Of a stretch of DNA of 64,000 bases, positions 1 through 8,301 are shown piece after piece. The stretch is from Herbaspirillum sp. SJZ106 (GTDB lineage: Bacteria; Pseudomonadota; Gammaproteobacteria; Burkholderiales; Burkholderiaceae_D), in NCBI RefSeq assembly GCF_006715495.1, contig NZ_VFNI01000001.1, forward strand, positions 372,001 through 436,000, written 5' to 3'. Position numbers and translations under genes: made by a program. Each line of letters opens with the position of its first letter. The first letter of the stretch is position 1. The notes under the pieces are model-generated. The model made no database searches. It saw only the letters and a program-made list of their open reading frames with translations, and was not told the origin of the DNA.

Positions 1-2
1 AT

Positions 3-350
3 CCGGCAGCATTGAAGAAGGGCGATACCTTCGCCGGGCTGGCCCACCTGTTTGCCACCAGCAAGCTGGGTGTCGACGCCGCCGCCGTAGTGGCCAAGCA
101 CATGGCTGCCGACCCCGACAAGTTCGGTGTGGCGGACGACGAGCGCATGCGTGCTTTCGTTGCCGCCGGGGTTGAATACGATGGCAAGAAGGGCTCTCTG
201 CCGAAATTCAATCCGGCCAGCCAGGAAAAGCTGTTCGCCCGTTTCGTGGATTATCCGCTGCACATCCATCAAGCGGTCTACGCTAGGGCCAAGGCGTTCG
301 CCGAAGAGACTCCGGCAAAGACCCTGCGCCACACCACCCCGCGTCGGTAG
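3..350 (+). CDS. C-terminal fragment of an unrecognised protein
   Basis: The reading frame is open from the left window edge (frame starting at base 3) to a TAG stop, so only the last 115 or so residues are visible and the true start lies outside. The fragment is soluble-looking, with a rather basic last dozen residues and no membrane segment. I do not recognise the family. It ends just before a strong bidirectional terminator and converges on the enoyl-CoA hydratase gene. Confidence 0.6.
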   Translation, partial: PAALKKGDTFAGLAHLFATSKLGVDAAAVVAKHMAADPDKFGVADDERMRAFVAAGVEYDGKKGSLPKFNPASQEKLFARFVDYPLHIHQAVYARAKAFAEETPAKTLRHTTPRR

Positions 351-411
351 CATTAGCCGCACGGAGAGGCAGGCTGGCAGCAATCCGGCGCCCTGAACCG
401 GTTAAACAGTG

Positions 412-446
412 AAAATGGCGTGAAGATAAGATCTTCACGCCATTTT
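412..446. terminator. bidirectional hairpin terminator
   Basis: A perfect 16-bp inverted repeat (AAAATGGCGTGAAGAT and its complement) is separated by a 3-nt loop. The A-rich left flank and T-rich right flank would give a U tract on either strand. It lies between two convergent genes. Confidence 0.85.
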
Positions 447-513
447 CCGTTTTCCGTTTGGGTTCGTTGGGGCTGTTTGGGGCAGTGCCGGTCGATGACG
501 CCAGCAGGGTGTC

Positions 514-1353
514 TCAGTCCGCTTCCTGCATCCAGCCGTCGAGTACGATGCGATGCACGGACAGCAGCGGTCGTTCAGCCGGCAGCGCGCGGGCGCGCAG
601 TGACGGGCCGGCGCGCAGGCGGGCGCCCACGCGCACCGCGTCGGCGGTCATGTCGGCCGCGCCGGGCGCCACCGCAATGGCGCGAATGAGCTTGCTGGAT
701 GCTTGCTGTGCCTGGGCATCGCCCAGCAGCAGTGAAGCGATCAGGGCCGTAATATGTTTATCGAGCGCTTCAGGCGCAACGACTTCATGGACCAGGCCGA
801 GTTCGGCCGCCCGCGCCGCGGTAAGTTGTTCGTTGGTTTGAAAATAGCGCTGGCACTGGCGGGCACCAATGGCGCGCACCAGGTGCGGCGTGATGACAGC
901 AGGCGCCATGCCTAGATTGTCGTCGACCATCGTGAAGCGCACATGGTCGGCAGCGATACATATATCGCAGGCCGCAATCATCCCTGCGCCGATGCCGACG
1001 GCGTTGCCCTGTACGCGGGCGATGGTCGGTTTTTCGCATTCGGCCAGGACCTGCAACAGCTGCGCCAGCTTGCGGGCATCATCCAGCGCATCGTTCATCG
1101 ACGCGCTGGCCTGCGCGTGCAGCCATCCCGATTCGATGCCGCATGAGAAGCTTTCGCCGCGCGCGGCCAACACGATCACGCGCACTTCCGGATTCTTGTT
1201 GAGCGATGCGACAGCACGGATGATCTCCTGCACCATACTGCGATCAATGGCGTTGCCATCGATGGGACGATTGATCCAGATCCAGCCGACCCGCGACAGG
1301 CCGTGGTTTTTCATTTCGATATCGATGCAGGGAGAATTGACACGTGCAGTCAT
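514..1353 (-). CDS. enoyl-CoA hydratase/isomerase family protein
   Basis: This 279-residue crotonase-fold protein would hydrate or isomerise an enoyl-CoA thioester in the cytoplasm. The family oxyanion-hole segments are visible as SCGIE and GNAVGIGAGM. The region around IGARQCQRYFQT and GLVHEVV resembles methylglutaconyl- and isohexenylglutaconyl-CoA hydratases. The position normally held by catalytic Glu in the EVKLG motif appears as DDNLG, so an Asp may replace it. The ATG at 1353 is chosen because a GGA lies about 10 bases upstream; an in-frame ATG at 1365 is possible. The C-terminus is unusually Arg-rich and unlike most family members. Its promoter carries the 18-bp operator shared with the amidase and second Liv operons, so it probably belongs to the same regulon, perhaps processing a CoA ester derived from the liberated acid. 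Confidence 0.85.
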   Translation of the reverse strand: MTARVNSPCIDIEMKNHGLSRVGWIWINRPIDGNAIDRSMVQEIIRAVASLNKNPEVRVIVLAARGESFSCGIESGWLHAQASASMNDALDDARKLAQLLQVLAECEKPTIARVQGNAVGIGAGMIAACDICIAADHVRFTMVDDNLGMAPAVITPHLVRAIGARQCQRYFQTNEQLTAARAAELGLVHEVVAPEALDKHITALIASLLLGDAQAQQASSKLIRAIAVAPGAADMTADAVRVGARLRAGPSLRARALPAERPLLSVHRIVLDGWMQEAD

Positions 1354-1611
1354 CGTGATTTCCATCGGTTGGCAAAGAATTGCATCTGCTGGGTGCGCGG
1401 GAGCCTGCTTGCCATTGCAGCCCGATCCGGCGCCATGGAGTGCTTGTCCAATGCGCGAAACAGGACTGCGGCATGCGAGCCGCGATGGCAACCGGCGGGC
1501 AGTGGCCATGATTGGTTATGCGAGGCAAAGCCCTAACAAGGAAGGCGGACAGATCAGCGCATCGGTGGTGCCGGTAAAAAAATCCCGCAGCTTGCGCCTG
1601 CCTTCACGGTC

Positions 1612-1653
1612 ACTATAGATGGAGCCTGTTTTTTGTGTCAATAAATTTCGACA
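1612..1653 (-). promoter_or_regulatory. promoter with overlapping 18-bp operator (site A)
   Basis: On the minus strand a -35 TTGACA (1641-1636) is followed after 18 bp by TATAGT (1617-1612). The -35 is one half of an 18-bp palindrome, TGTCAATAAATTTCGACA (1636-1653). The same sequence with the same relation to the -35 occurs before the amidase and before the second Liv operon. It should drive the enoyl-CoA hydratase gene with a leader of about 250 bases. I saw no gene in the rest of the 1354-1755 gap. Confidence 0.7.
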
Positions 1654-1755
1654 ATTAAAAACATTTTGTTGCAATGTAATTCGTAACAAGCTTTGATTGG
1701 CTTATTTATGCCATTTTTTCGGAGTTTTATTTGTCGGAAATAAATGACGAATTGC

Positions 1756-2481
1756 TTACGCTTCGCGATAGGAGGGGGATGGAATCGTCTGGTCCTGCCC
1801 GGTATCGACCGGATCCAGGCGGTAACCCTGGCTGTAGGCGGTGCGGATGACGACGATATTGCGGTTGTCGATCTGTAACTTCTTGCGCAGCTTGTAGACG
1901 TGTTGTTCGATGGTGCGGCCGGCTATTTCGCTATCGGTACTCCAGATGACCGAACCCAGCGTTTCGCGTGAGATATAGACGCCAGGCGAAGAAAAGAACA
2001 GCCAGGCCATGCTGAATTCGCGCGGGGTAAGCGAAATGGGGGATCCCAGGTAACTGAGTTTGGCAGCATCGCGTTGTAGCTGAAAACCTGCGTACTCGAT
2101 GACGCGACGATTATTCTTGGGGGCACAGCGGCGCATTACCGCATTGATGCGAGCAACCAGCTCGACCGCTTCGAAGGGACGCTGCAAGAAGTCGTCGGCG
2201 CCATTGTCGAGTGCCTGCGCGACCATGTCGGCAGACCGGCCCGAAGACAGAATCAGGGTCGGAATCGGGTCGCCGCTGCGCAAGCTCAGCCACGAAAAGA
2301 TGCTGTCTTCGCTTTCGGCGCTGGACAGGTCGATGATGACGAACTCGAAGGTCTTGCGTTTGAGGGTGCGCAGCAGGGTGGTTTCGGAATCGAATTGGGT
2401 CGGCAGATAGCCGACCCTGACCAAGGCATTCTTGACCTGGTCATATATGTTGGAATTGCGGATATAACATGCGATGTTCAT
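1756..2481 (-). CDS. OmpR-family response regulator with atypical receiver
   Basis: This 241-residue protein has an N-terminal receiver domain (about 1-115) and a C-terminal winged-helix DNA-binding domain (about 130-235; motifs LTPREFSMAWLF and YSQGYRLDP). The phospho-acceptor Asp is present (D51 in VIIDLSS). The acidic pair normally near residues 8-9 is replaced by Arg-Asn, and the conserved Lys before Pro is Arg (R101 in FLQRPFE). These changes suggest it does not respond to phosphorylation in the usual way. No histidine kinase gene is adjacent. The ATG at 2481 is preferred over an in-frame GTG at 2511 because the receiver fold begins immediately after it. It is divergent from the TrmB-like gene; nothing else was seen in the 2482-2812 gap. 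Confidence 0.85.
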   Translation of the reverse strand: MNIACYIRNSNIYDQVKNALVRVGYLPTQFDSETTLLRTLKRKTFEFVIIDLSSAESEDSIFSWLSLRSGDPIPTLILSSGRSADMVAQALDNGADDFLQRPFEAVELVARINAVMRRCAPKNNRRVIEYAGFQLQRDAAKLSYLGSPISLTPREFSMAWLFFSSPGVYISRETLGSVIWSTDSEIAGRTIEQHVYKLRKKLQIDNRNIVVIRTAYSQGYRLDPVDTGQDQTIPSPSYREA

Positions 2482-2812
2482 TTGCTGACAATCGGTCGTT
2501 GTTATGGCCACTTTGCCGCTGCGCCGGTGATGGTGCGTTGGGCTTGAAAGGCGATTGCAAGCTACGTACGCCGCCCGAATTTCGGGAACGGATATAGTAG
2601 ACTAAATCGCTTGCTTATACTCATCAAATTCGCCAAGCCATTTTAATTTGACGCAAAACGAATAACATTATGGCCGCCCGCGTCGCCGGCGGGCGATTCC
2701 GTCGGTTCGCGCAGCCGTACACCCGGATTGCCAGGATGCGTCATTGGTACTTATGGGGTGGCGAGTTAGTTGGCATAATACGAGTCCTTACATTTTTGTT
2801 GTCACCAATGTC

Positions 2813-3571
2813 ATGTCCAAGATCGAATCGCAGTTGGAAGAATTGGGCCTGGACCAGAAAGAGATGCGTTTCTACCTGGCAGTACTGCAATGCGGCTCGG
2901 CTCCGGTAACGGTGATCGCGGAGCGGGCCGGCGTCTCACGCACTAACGGTTATGCCTTGCTGGCCAAGCTGGAGAGCCGGGGGCTGGTCTCGCAACTGGC
3001 CAAGGATAACGGGGTCATGCATGTGGTCGCCGAGGATCCGGAGGTGTTGATCGCCCAATGGCAGCGCAGTCGCGCTTTGCTCGACGATGTGGTGCCGCAG
3101 CTGAAGTCGATGTTCAATGCATCCGAGCTCAAGCCTCGCATTCATTTCTACGAGGGCAGGGAAGGGATCGTCAAGGCGCTGCAAGGCACCCTCGAATGCC
3201 ATTCCGGGCCGTTGCTGGGCATCCTGTCGATGCACGAACTGAACGAAGTCCCAGGGCGTGACGCCATGGCCGCGATCATCGATGAACGGGTACGCCGTGG
3301 CATCGTATTGCGGGTCTTGCGCTCGCAGTCGCGCGACGTCGAGACGGTCTGGCCGAGTTCGCCAGAAGATATGCGCGAACTGCGTTACGCGCCGCCGTCG
3401 ATCGACCTGGGCATGACCATGTACATCCATGATGACAAGGTGACGTACCTGTCCTCGAAACGTGAAAATTATGGATTGGTGATTGAAAGCCAGGAGCTGT
3501 CTGCGTTGAATCGGGCCATGTTCGAGGGATTGTGGGCCATCTCGGAGATGACCCCAACCCGAAAAAAGTAA
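2813..3571 (+). CDS. TrmB-like transcriptional regulator (paralogue I)
   Basis: This 252-residue protein has an N-terminal winged-helix domain (about 1-80; QKEMRFYLAVLQCG, VSRTNGYALLAKLESRGLV) and a C-terminal ligand-sensing-like domain. It is closely related to the protein at 12833-13570; both share the LGLDxKExRFYLAxLQ start and the ILSMHEL and DLGM segments. By family it should bind DNA in response to a small molecule. The start at 2813 matches the start of the paralogue; the longer frame from 2744 has no similarity to it. The two paralogues are the best candidates for binding the five 18-bp palindromes in this island. Confidence 0.85.
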   Translation: MSKIESQLEELGLDQKEMRFYLAVLQCGSAPVTVIAERAGVSRTNGYALLAKLESRGLVSQLAKDNGVMHVVAEDPEVLIAQWQRSRALLDDVVPQLKSMFNASELKPRIHFYEGREGIVKALQGTLECHSGPLLGILSMHELNEVPGRDAMAAIIDERVRRGIVLRVLRSQSRDVETVWPSSPEDMRELRYAPPSIDLGMTMYIHDDKVTYLSSKRENYGLVIESQELSALNRAMFEGLWAISEMTPTRKK

Positions 3572-3580
3572 GGCGCTGGC

Positions 3581-3623
3581 GCAGGGGATCGGCGAGTTGC
3601 GCTCGCCGATCCCCTGCTTTTTT
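3581..3623. terminator. strong hairpin terminator
   Basis: A perfect 16-bp stem (GCAGGGGATCGGCGAG and its complement) with a 5-nt loop is followed by six T residues. It ends the TrmB-like gene and lies against the 3' end of the convergent porin gene. Confidence 0.9.
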
Positions 3624-4621
3624 CAGAAGCCGTGCTGGATGCCCAGTTCCACCGTATTGGTAGCCGATAGCGTGCGCGCCTTGGCGCGACTCAGGTTGGC
3701 AAACAATGCAGTGCGCTTGGACAGGTCATGCTGGTAACCCAACGAGACCTTCGACAGTGCAGCGCGCTCCCCGGCTACGCAGGCACAGTCGTTGAGCCGG
3801 CCATAGGCAGCCTTGAGGGTGCCCTGGACGCCGACCGGTGCGGTGGCGGCCAGCGAGTAGGCGCGATAGCTGACATTGTTGACCTTGGATGTGGTGTAGG
3901 TCGCCATCGGCTTGATGAAACCGAAGTCGTAGGCGGCCACCACGTCGGCCATGTGGTCCTTGGTGGGGCTATTGTTCATGCCGTGGCTCTGGTCATAGCC
4001 GATACCCAGCGACAGCGCGCCGTTCTTGTAGTCGAGCGCTGCGCCATCGTCGTTGGAGACCACGTTCTCGCCGGTGGAGTGCGCCAGCGAAAGCGTGAAG
4101 CCATGCAGTTCGGGCGAGACGTAACCCACCGTATTGTTAGTCCGCAGATAAGAGGTGCTCTTGTAGTTCGCGGTCTGTATCTGCCACCCGACCTGGGCCG
4201 AACTGGCGTTCCATCCCCATGGATCGTAGAACAGGATCTGGAAATTGGCCGGAGTCAGCGAGCGGCCCATATAGACTTCACCGAAGCGGCCGCCCAGGCG
4301 CAATACCGAACGCGAGCTGAAGAAGCTGTCGTTCTGGAACAGTGCGCCATTGTCGACCTGGAAGAACGACACCAGCTGGAAACCTGCCCACATGCCATCG
4401 CCCAGATCTTCCTTGCCGGACAACGCGAAGTTGGACAACAAGTCATTCATGGCGAACTTGCCATTGGCGCTGGTGCCGTCAAGCTGGGTCTGTCCGTTGT
4501 TGCCGCGTGCGATACCGACGTTGAGCAAGCCGGAAATGGTAACCGAGCTTTGTGCGTGGACTGCGCCGGCGGTCGCGGCCAGTACTGCGAGTGCTGCAAG
4601 ATGCTTGAACTGCTGTTTCAT
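3623..4621 (-). CDS. Gram-negative outer-membrane porin
   Basis: This 332-residue precursor has a signal peptide (MKQQFKHLAALAVLAATAGA, cleaved after VHA-Q) followed by QSSVTISGLLNVGI, the typical first strand of betaproteobacterial trimeric porins. It ends in GIQHGF with the C-terminal Phe needed for BAM-dependent insertion. The L3-like segment and alternating-residue strands fit a 16-stranded barrel. The ATG at 4621 follows GGGAGAGGG in the leader. It sits downstream of the amide importer operon on the same strand, but more than 300 bases separate them, so it probably has its own promoter. It may supply outer-membrane entry for the island's substrates; this is inferred from position only. 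Confidence 0.9.
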   Translation of the reverse strand: MKQQFKHLAALAVLAATAGAVHAQSSVTISGLLNVGIARGNNGQTQLDGTSANGKFAMNDLLSNFALSGKEDLGDGMWAGFQLVSFFQVDNGALFQNDSFFSSRSVLRLGGRFGEVYMGRSLTPANFQILFYDPWGWNASSAQVGWQIQTANYKSTSYLRTNNTVGYVSPELHGFTLSLAHSTGENVVSNDDGAALDYKNGALSLGIGYDQSHGMNNSPTKDHMADVVAAYDFGFIKPMATYTTSKVNNVSYRAYSLAATAPVGVQGTLKAAYGRLNDCACVAGERAALSKVSLGYQHDLSKRTALFANLSRAKARTLSATNTVELGIQHGF

Positions 4622-4737
4622 TACCCTCTCCCTGTTGTGAATCAATGATGGACCTCAAAGATCGCCGTGCACCGGAATGCACAAAGCGACCGTTCTCTGG
4701 CGGCTTTCGCCGTGCTGCAACAGCCTTCTTCTTGTCA

Positions 4738-4769
4738 GGGGCTTTTTTTGAGCAAAAAAAGTCCCCCGG
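4738..4769. terminator. probable terminator in the gap before the porin
   Basis: The inverted repeat GGGGCTTTTTTT-GAGC-AAAAAAAGTCCCC lies between the last gene of the amide importer operon and the porin gene, both read leftward. It could end the importer transcript. No gene was seen in the rest of 4622-4959. Confidence 0.45.
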
Positions 4770-4959
4770 GGGTCTGTCCCGTTTTGATGGCTGCTTGTCG
4801 GATGGACGCTGCGCCAGGATGGCGTGCGCGGATTACTGAAAAGGCGGCGTCTGGTTAATGTTCAGGCAATACCCTCCCTTGCGGACGCGCGAGGCGTCCG
4901 CTCAAATGGTGACGTGGATGGTGTCGGACGATGCCGCGCGGGTTTGCGCGCAGATCGAC

Positions 4960-5646
4960 TTATGAAAACGCGTGCGTGTTCTTCAGGAAGTCACTGGTGC
5001 TGCTTTCATTGGTCAGCACGCCTTTTTGCATCGTCATGACCCGATCGGCCAGGCTGCCGATGAAGGCCTGGTTCTGTTCGACCAGCAGCAGGGTGAGTCC
5101 GGTTTCCTTGCGAATCTGGTGCAGCGTGTCGACCATCTCGGAGATGATTGACGGCTGGATACCTTCGGTCGGTTCATCCAGCAGCATCAGCTTGGGACGT
5201 GCGCAGAGGCACCGCGCCAGCGTCAGCAATTGCTGCTCGCCGCCCGACAGCAAGCCTCCGGCGCGGTCCAGGTAATTGTTGAGCCGCGGGAAGTGCTTCA
5301 ACACCGACATGACGATCTGTTCACGTTCGCCGCCGGTAGCAACGGCCCCCATGCGCAGGTTGTCCATCACCGACAGGTGCGGAAAGATCGCGCGGCCCTG
5401 CGGCACCAGGCCGATGCCCAGGCGCGCACGGCGATGGATGGGCAGGCCGGTGATGTCCTTGCCCTCAAAACTGATACTGCCCGACTTTGCCTGCAGGTAG
5501 CCCAGGATGGTGCGCATGAGAGTCGACTTGCCCATGCCGTTATGTCCCCACAGGCCTACGAATTCGCCCTGGCGCAGTTGCAGGTTGATTCCCCGCAGTA
5601 CGCGGATGTCGCCGTAGCCGGATTGCACGTCCTTGATCTGCAACAT
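4960..5646 (-). CDS. ABC importer ATPase, UrtE/LivF type
   Basis: This 228-residue cytoplasmic ATPase has Walker A (GHNGMGKST), the ABC signature (LSGGEQQLL) and Walker B followed by LLDEPTEGIQPSI. The EGIQPS string is characteristic of UrtE-type subunits of urea and short-chain amide importers. It is the last gene of a six-gene operon (amidase, binding protein, two permeases, two ATPases), three bases after the UrtD-like gene. It should energise uptake with the partner at 5650-6375. Confidence 0.9.
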   Translation of the reverse strand: MLQIKDVQSGYGDIRVLRGINLQLRQGEFVGLWGHNGMGKSTLMRTILGYLQAKSGSISFEGKDITGLPIHRRARLGIGLVPQGRAIFPHLSVMDNLRMGAVATGGEREQIVMSVLKHFPRLNNYLDRAGGLLSGGEQQLLTLARCLCARPKLMLLDEPTEGIQPSIISEMVDTLHQIRKETGLTLLLVEQNQAFIGSLADRVMTMQKGVLTNESSTSDFLKNTHAFS

Positions 5647-5649
5647 CGC

Positions 5650-6375
5650 TTATCCCCTCATTTCCAGTTCTTTGCCCAGGTAAACATCCCTGACCCGCTG
5701 ATCCGCCAGGACGTTGTCCAGCGAGTCTTCCATCAGCACGCTGCCGCGGTTGAAGACGGTAACTGTCTTGGCAATCATGCGGATGAACTCCATGTCATGC
5801 TCCACCACGATCAGTGCGCTGCGCTGGTTGGCAGCCTTGATCAGCTCGGCCGTACGCACCACTTCTTCGTCGCTCATGCCGGCGGCTGGTTCATCCAGCA
5901 GGATCAGATCAGGACGGGCGGCGCTGACCACTCCCAGCTCCACCCACTGCCGCTGGCCGTGCGAGAGGGTGCCGACCTGCTTGCCGGCGATCGATGACAG
6001 GCGCACCATGTCCATGGTTTCGTTGACGGCCGTGCGGGCCTCGCGGGCGCTGTGCACGCGGCGTGCCGAGAGCCAGATGTTTTCTTCCACCGACAGTCCA
6101 TCGAACACGCTTGGCACCTGGGTCTTGATGCCCAGTCCGAGCCGGGCGATCTGGTAGGACTGCATGCCCGCGATAGATTGCCCCTTGATGGAGACGCTGC
6201 CGCGCGTGGGTTTGTACTGGCCGCACAGCAGGCGAAAGAAACTGCTCTTGCCGGCGCCGTTGGGGCCGATCAGGCAGCGCAGTTCGCCTGGCTGCAAGGT
6301 GAAGTCGACGCTGTTGACGGCATGTACGCCGCCGAAACTGACGCCCAGTCCCTGGGCCTGAACCAATGCGCTCAT
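5650..6375 (-). CDS. ABC importer ATPase, UrtD/LivG type
   Basis: This 241-residue ATPase has Walker A (GPNGAGKSS), the signature LSHGQRQW and Walker B LILLDEPAAGM. The signature with W and the SVFDGL string match the UrtD branch of the branched-chain amino acid/urea/amide importer family. Its ATG overlaps the stop of the permease gene (ATGA), so the two are translationally coupled. It pairs with the UrtE-like ATPase. Confidence 0.9.
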   Translation of the reverse strand: MSALVQAQGLGVSFGGVHAVNSVDFTLQPGELRCLIGPNGAGKSSFFRLLCGQYKPTRGSVSIKGQSIAGMQSYQIARLGLGIKTQVPSVFDGLSVEENIWLSARRVHSAREARTAVNETMDMVRLSSIAGKQVGTLSHGQRQWVELGVVSAARPDLILLDEPAAGMSDEEVVRTAELIKAANQRSALIVVEHDMEFIRMIAKTVTVFNRGSVLMEDSLDNVLADQRVRDVYLGKELEMRG

Positions 6376-7403
6376 GGCTTGCCTCCTTGGCTGGCCGGGC
6401 GGACCTCGGCTGGCGCGGCGCGGCGGCCGCCGTTGAATAATTTACCCAGGTCGCCGAACAGTGACACGATGCCCTTGGGCAGCAGCAGCACGAATCCGAT
6501 CAGTACCGCTCCCAGCATCAGGTTGGGGTTGATGAACCCCAGGCCGCCGATATAGCTGGTCAGCCATTGCACGAAGAAGCAACCGATGATGGGCCCCAGC
6601 AAGGTACCGACGCCACCCACCAGCACCCAGATGATGACCAGCGCCGATTGCGTCAGGCTGAACACGGTCGGGCTGGTGAAGGCGCCCCAGTTGGCGAACA
6701 GGCAGCCGGCTACACCCGCCAGCGCGCCGCTGATGGCAAATGCGGCCAGCTTGTATTTGCGCGAGTCGTAGCCCAGCAGGTCGACGCGGAGTTCGTTCTC
6801 GCGCAGCGCCACCACGACCCGGCCAAAGTGGCTGGCCAACAGCAGGCGCAAGCCGATGTAGGAGGCCATCAGGAACGCCACGCATACCATGAAGAAGACT
6901 TCCGGCGACAGTACCTGGTCAGGCTGGAACGGGATGTTCAGGGTCGGAATGGATGGAATGCCGTTGAAGCCGCCGATAGCCGCCTGGCCGATCTTGTACT
7001 GTTCGCCCGAGGTCGAGTTGACCAGGTTGAACAGGATCAGGGTCGCGGTCAACGTGATCACGCCCAGGTAGACGTCGCTGATGCGGCCGAAGAAGATGAA
7101 GTAACCCAGCGCCAGGGCGAACAGCGTCGGCACTGCGATGGCGACCAGGAAGGCGCCGGTCGACTCGCCGAAATTGATCGCTGCGATGGCATAGGCATAG
7201 GCGCCAAGCCCGAAGAATGCAGCCTGGCCAAAGCACAGGATGCCGCCATAGCCCCACACGAAACCGAGCGACAGTGCCAGGATCGACATGATCACGTAGA
7301 CCGACAGTTCCATGAGGGTGAATGTTTCCAGCAGCAAGGGCAGGGCAGCGATGGCTGCTACGCCCAGCAGCAGGCAGGCAATGATGGGAATACGGTTATT
7401 CAT
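6372..7403 (-). CDS. ABC importer permease, LivM/UrtC type
   Basis: This 343-residue inner-membrane protein has about nine hydrophobic segments and the GYGGILCFGQAAFFGLGAYA motif typical of LivM/UrtC permeases. The tail after about residue 325 is polar. It starts one base after the stop of the LivH-like gene and its stop overlaps the next start, which fits a stoichiometric complex. Confidence 0.9.
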   Translation of the reverse strand: MNNRIPIIACLLLGVAAIAALPLLLETFTLMELSVYVIMSILALSLGFVWGYGGILCFGQAAFFGLGAYAYAIAAINFGESTGAFLVAIAVPTLFALALGYFIFFGRISDVYLGVITLTATLILFNLVNSTSGEQYKIGQAAIGGFNGIPSIPTLNIPFQPDQVLSPEVFFMVCVAFLMASYIGLRLLLASHFGRVVVALRENELRVDLLGYDSRKYKLAAFAISGALAGVAGCLFANWGAFTSPTVFSLTQSALVIIWVLVGGVGTLLGPIIGCFFVQWLTSYIGGLGFINPNLMLGAVLIGFVLLLPKGIVSLFGDLGKLFNGGRRAAPAEVRPASQGGKP

Positions 7404-7404
7404 G

Positions 7405-8271
7405 TCAGATACGTCCTCGGAAGAAGCGGCCGGTAATGCCCTGCGGAAGCAACCTGACCAGAACGATGGCTACCAGCAGCAGGCCGACCTCGCCGATGAC
7501 AGGCGTGGTGGCGAAGGTAGTGAGCTGGTTGACCGCGCCGAACAGGCCCGATGCCGCCAGGGTGCCGGTAATGATGGAGGCGCCGCCGCCGATCACGGTG
7601 ATGAACGACTTTGCCACATAGGCCACGCCGATGGTGGGAACCACGCCGGTGATCGGCGCCAGCACGCCGCCGGCCAGGCCGGCCAGCGCCGCGCCCAGCG
7701 AGAATGTGGCTGAATACACATGGGCCGGGTTGACCCCGAGTGCGGCAGCCATGCCGGGATTCTGCATGACCCCGCGTGCGACCAGTCCGAAGCTGGTGCG
7801 GGTCAGCAGCAGGAACAGGCCAATCATGACAGCCGCCGCCACTGCCAGGATGAACAATGTGTACAGACTGACCTGGTAGGCGCCGACGGTCATCGAACCC
7901 AGAGGAGAAGACAAGCCTATCGTGGTATTGCCGTAGATGGAGGTCACCAGGCCGATGAACAATAGCGAGAGCCCCCAGGTGGCCAGCATGGTATCGACCA
8001 TGCGGCCATACAGGTGGCGCATGACGATGCGCTCGACCACCAACCCGATCAGGCCCACCACCAAGGGCGCCACCACCAGCGTGGCGATCCAGATATTGAT
8101 GCCAAGACCGGACGCGGTAATGGCGGCGTACCCGCCCATCATGATGAACTCGCCATGCGCGAGATTGATGACCTTCATCATGCCGAACACGATCGCCAGG
8201 CCGACACTGGCCAGTAGCAGCGCGGCAATCGCATTCAACACCTCAAGACTTACAACGGCTATGTAATCCAC
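7405..8271 (-). CDS. ABC importer permease, LivH/UrtB type
   Basis: This 288-residue inner-membrane permease has the LivH/UrtB hallmark NLAHGEFIMMGGYAA near residue 35 and about eight membrane segments. It is flanked by the substrate-binding protein upstream and the LivM-type permease downstream in the amidase operon. The substrate is inferred from the operon to be an amide or urea-like compound, not a branched-chain amino acid. Confidence 0.9.
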   Translation of the reverse strand: MDYIAVVSLEVLNAIAALLLASVGLAIVFGMMKVINLAHGEFIMMGGYAAITASGLGINIWIATLVVAPLVVGLIGLVVERIVMRHLYGRMVDTMLATWGLSLLFIGLVTSIYGNTTIGLSSPLGSMTVGAYQVSLYTLFILAVAAAVMIGLFLLLTRTSFGLVARGVMQNPGMAAALGVNPAHVYSATFSLGAALAGLAGGVLAPITGVVPTIGVAYVAKSFITVIGGGASIITGTLAASGLFGAVNQLTTFATTPVIGEVGLLLVAIVLVRLLPQGITGRFFRGRI

Positions 8272-8301
8272 GAACTCCTCCTCTGGGGCGATGATCTGCG
8301 C

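Noticed and set aside
4960..8271. urea importer linked to urease
   Set aside because: The ATPases look Urt-like, but no urease gene is present and the operon begins with an amidase, so an amide importer is the better reading.
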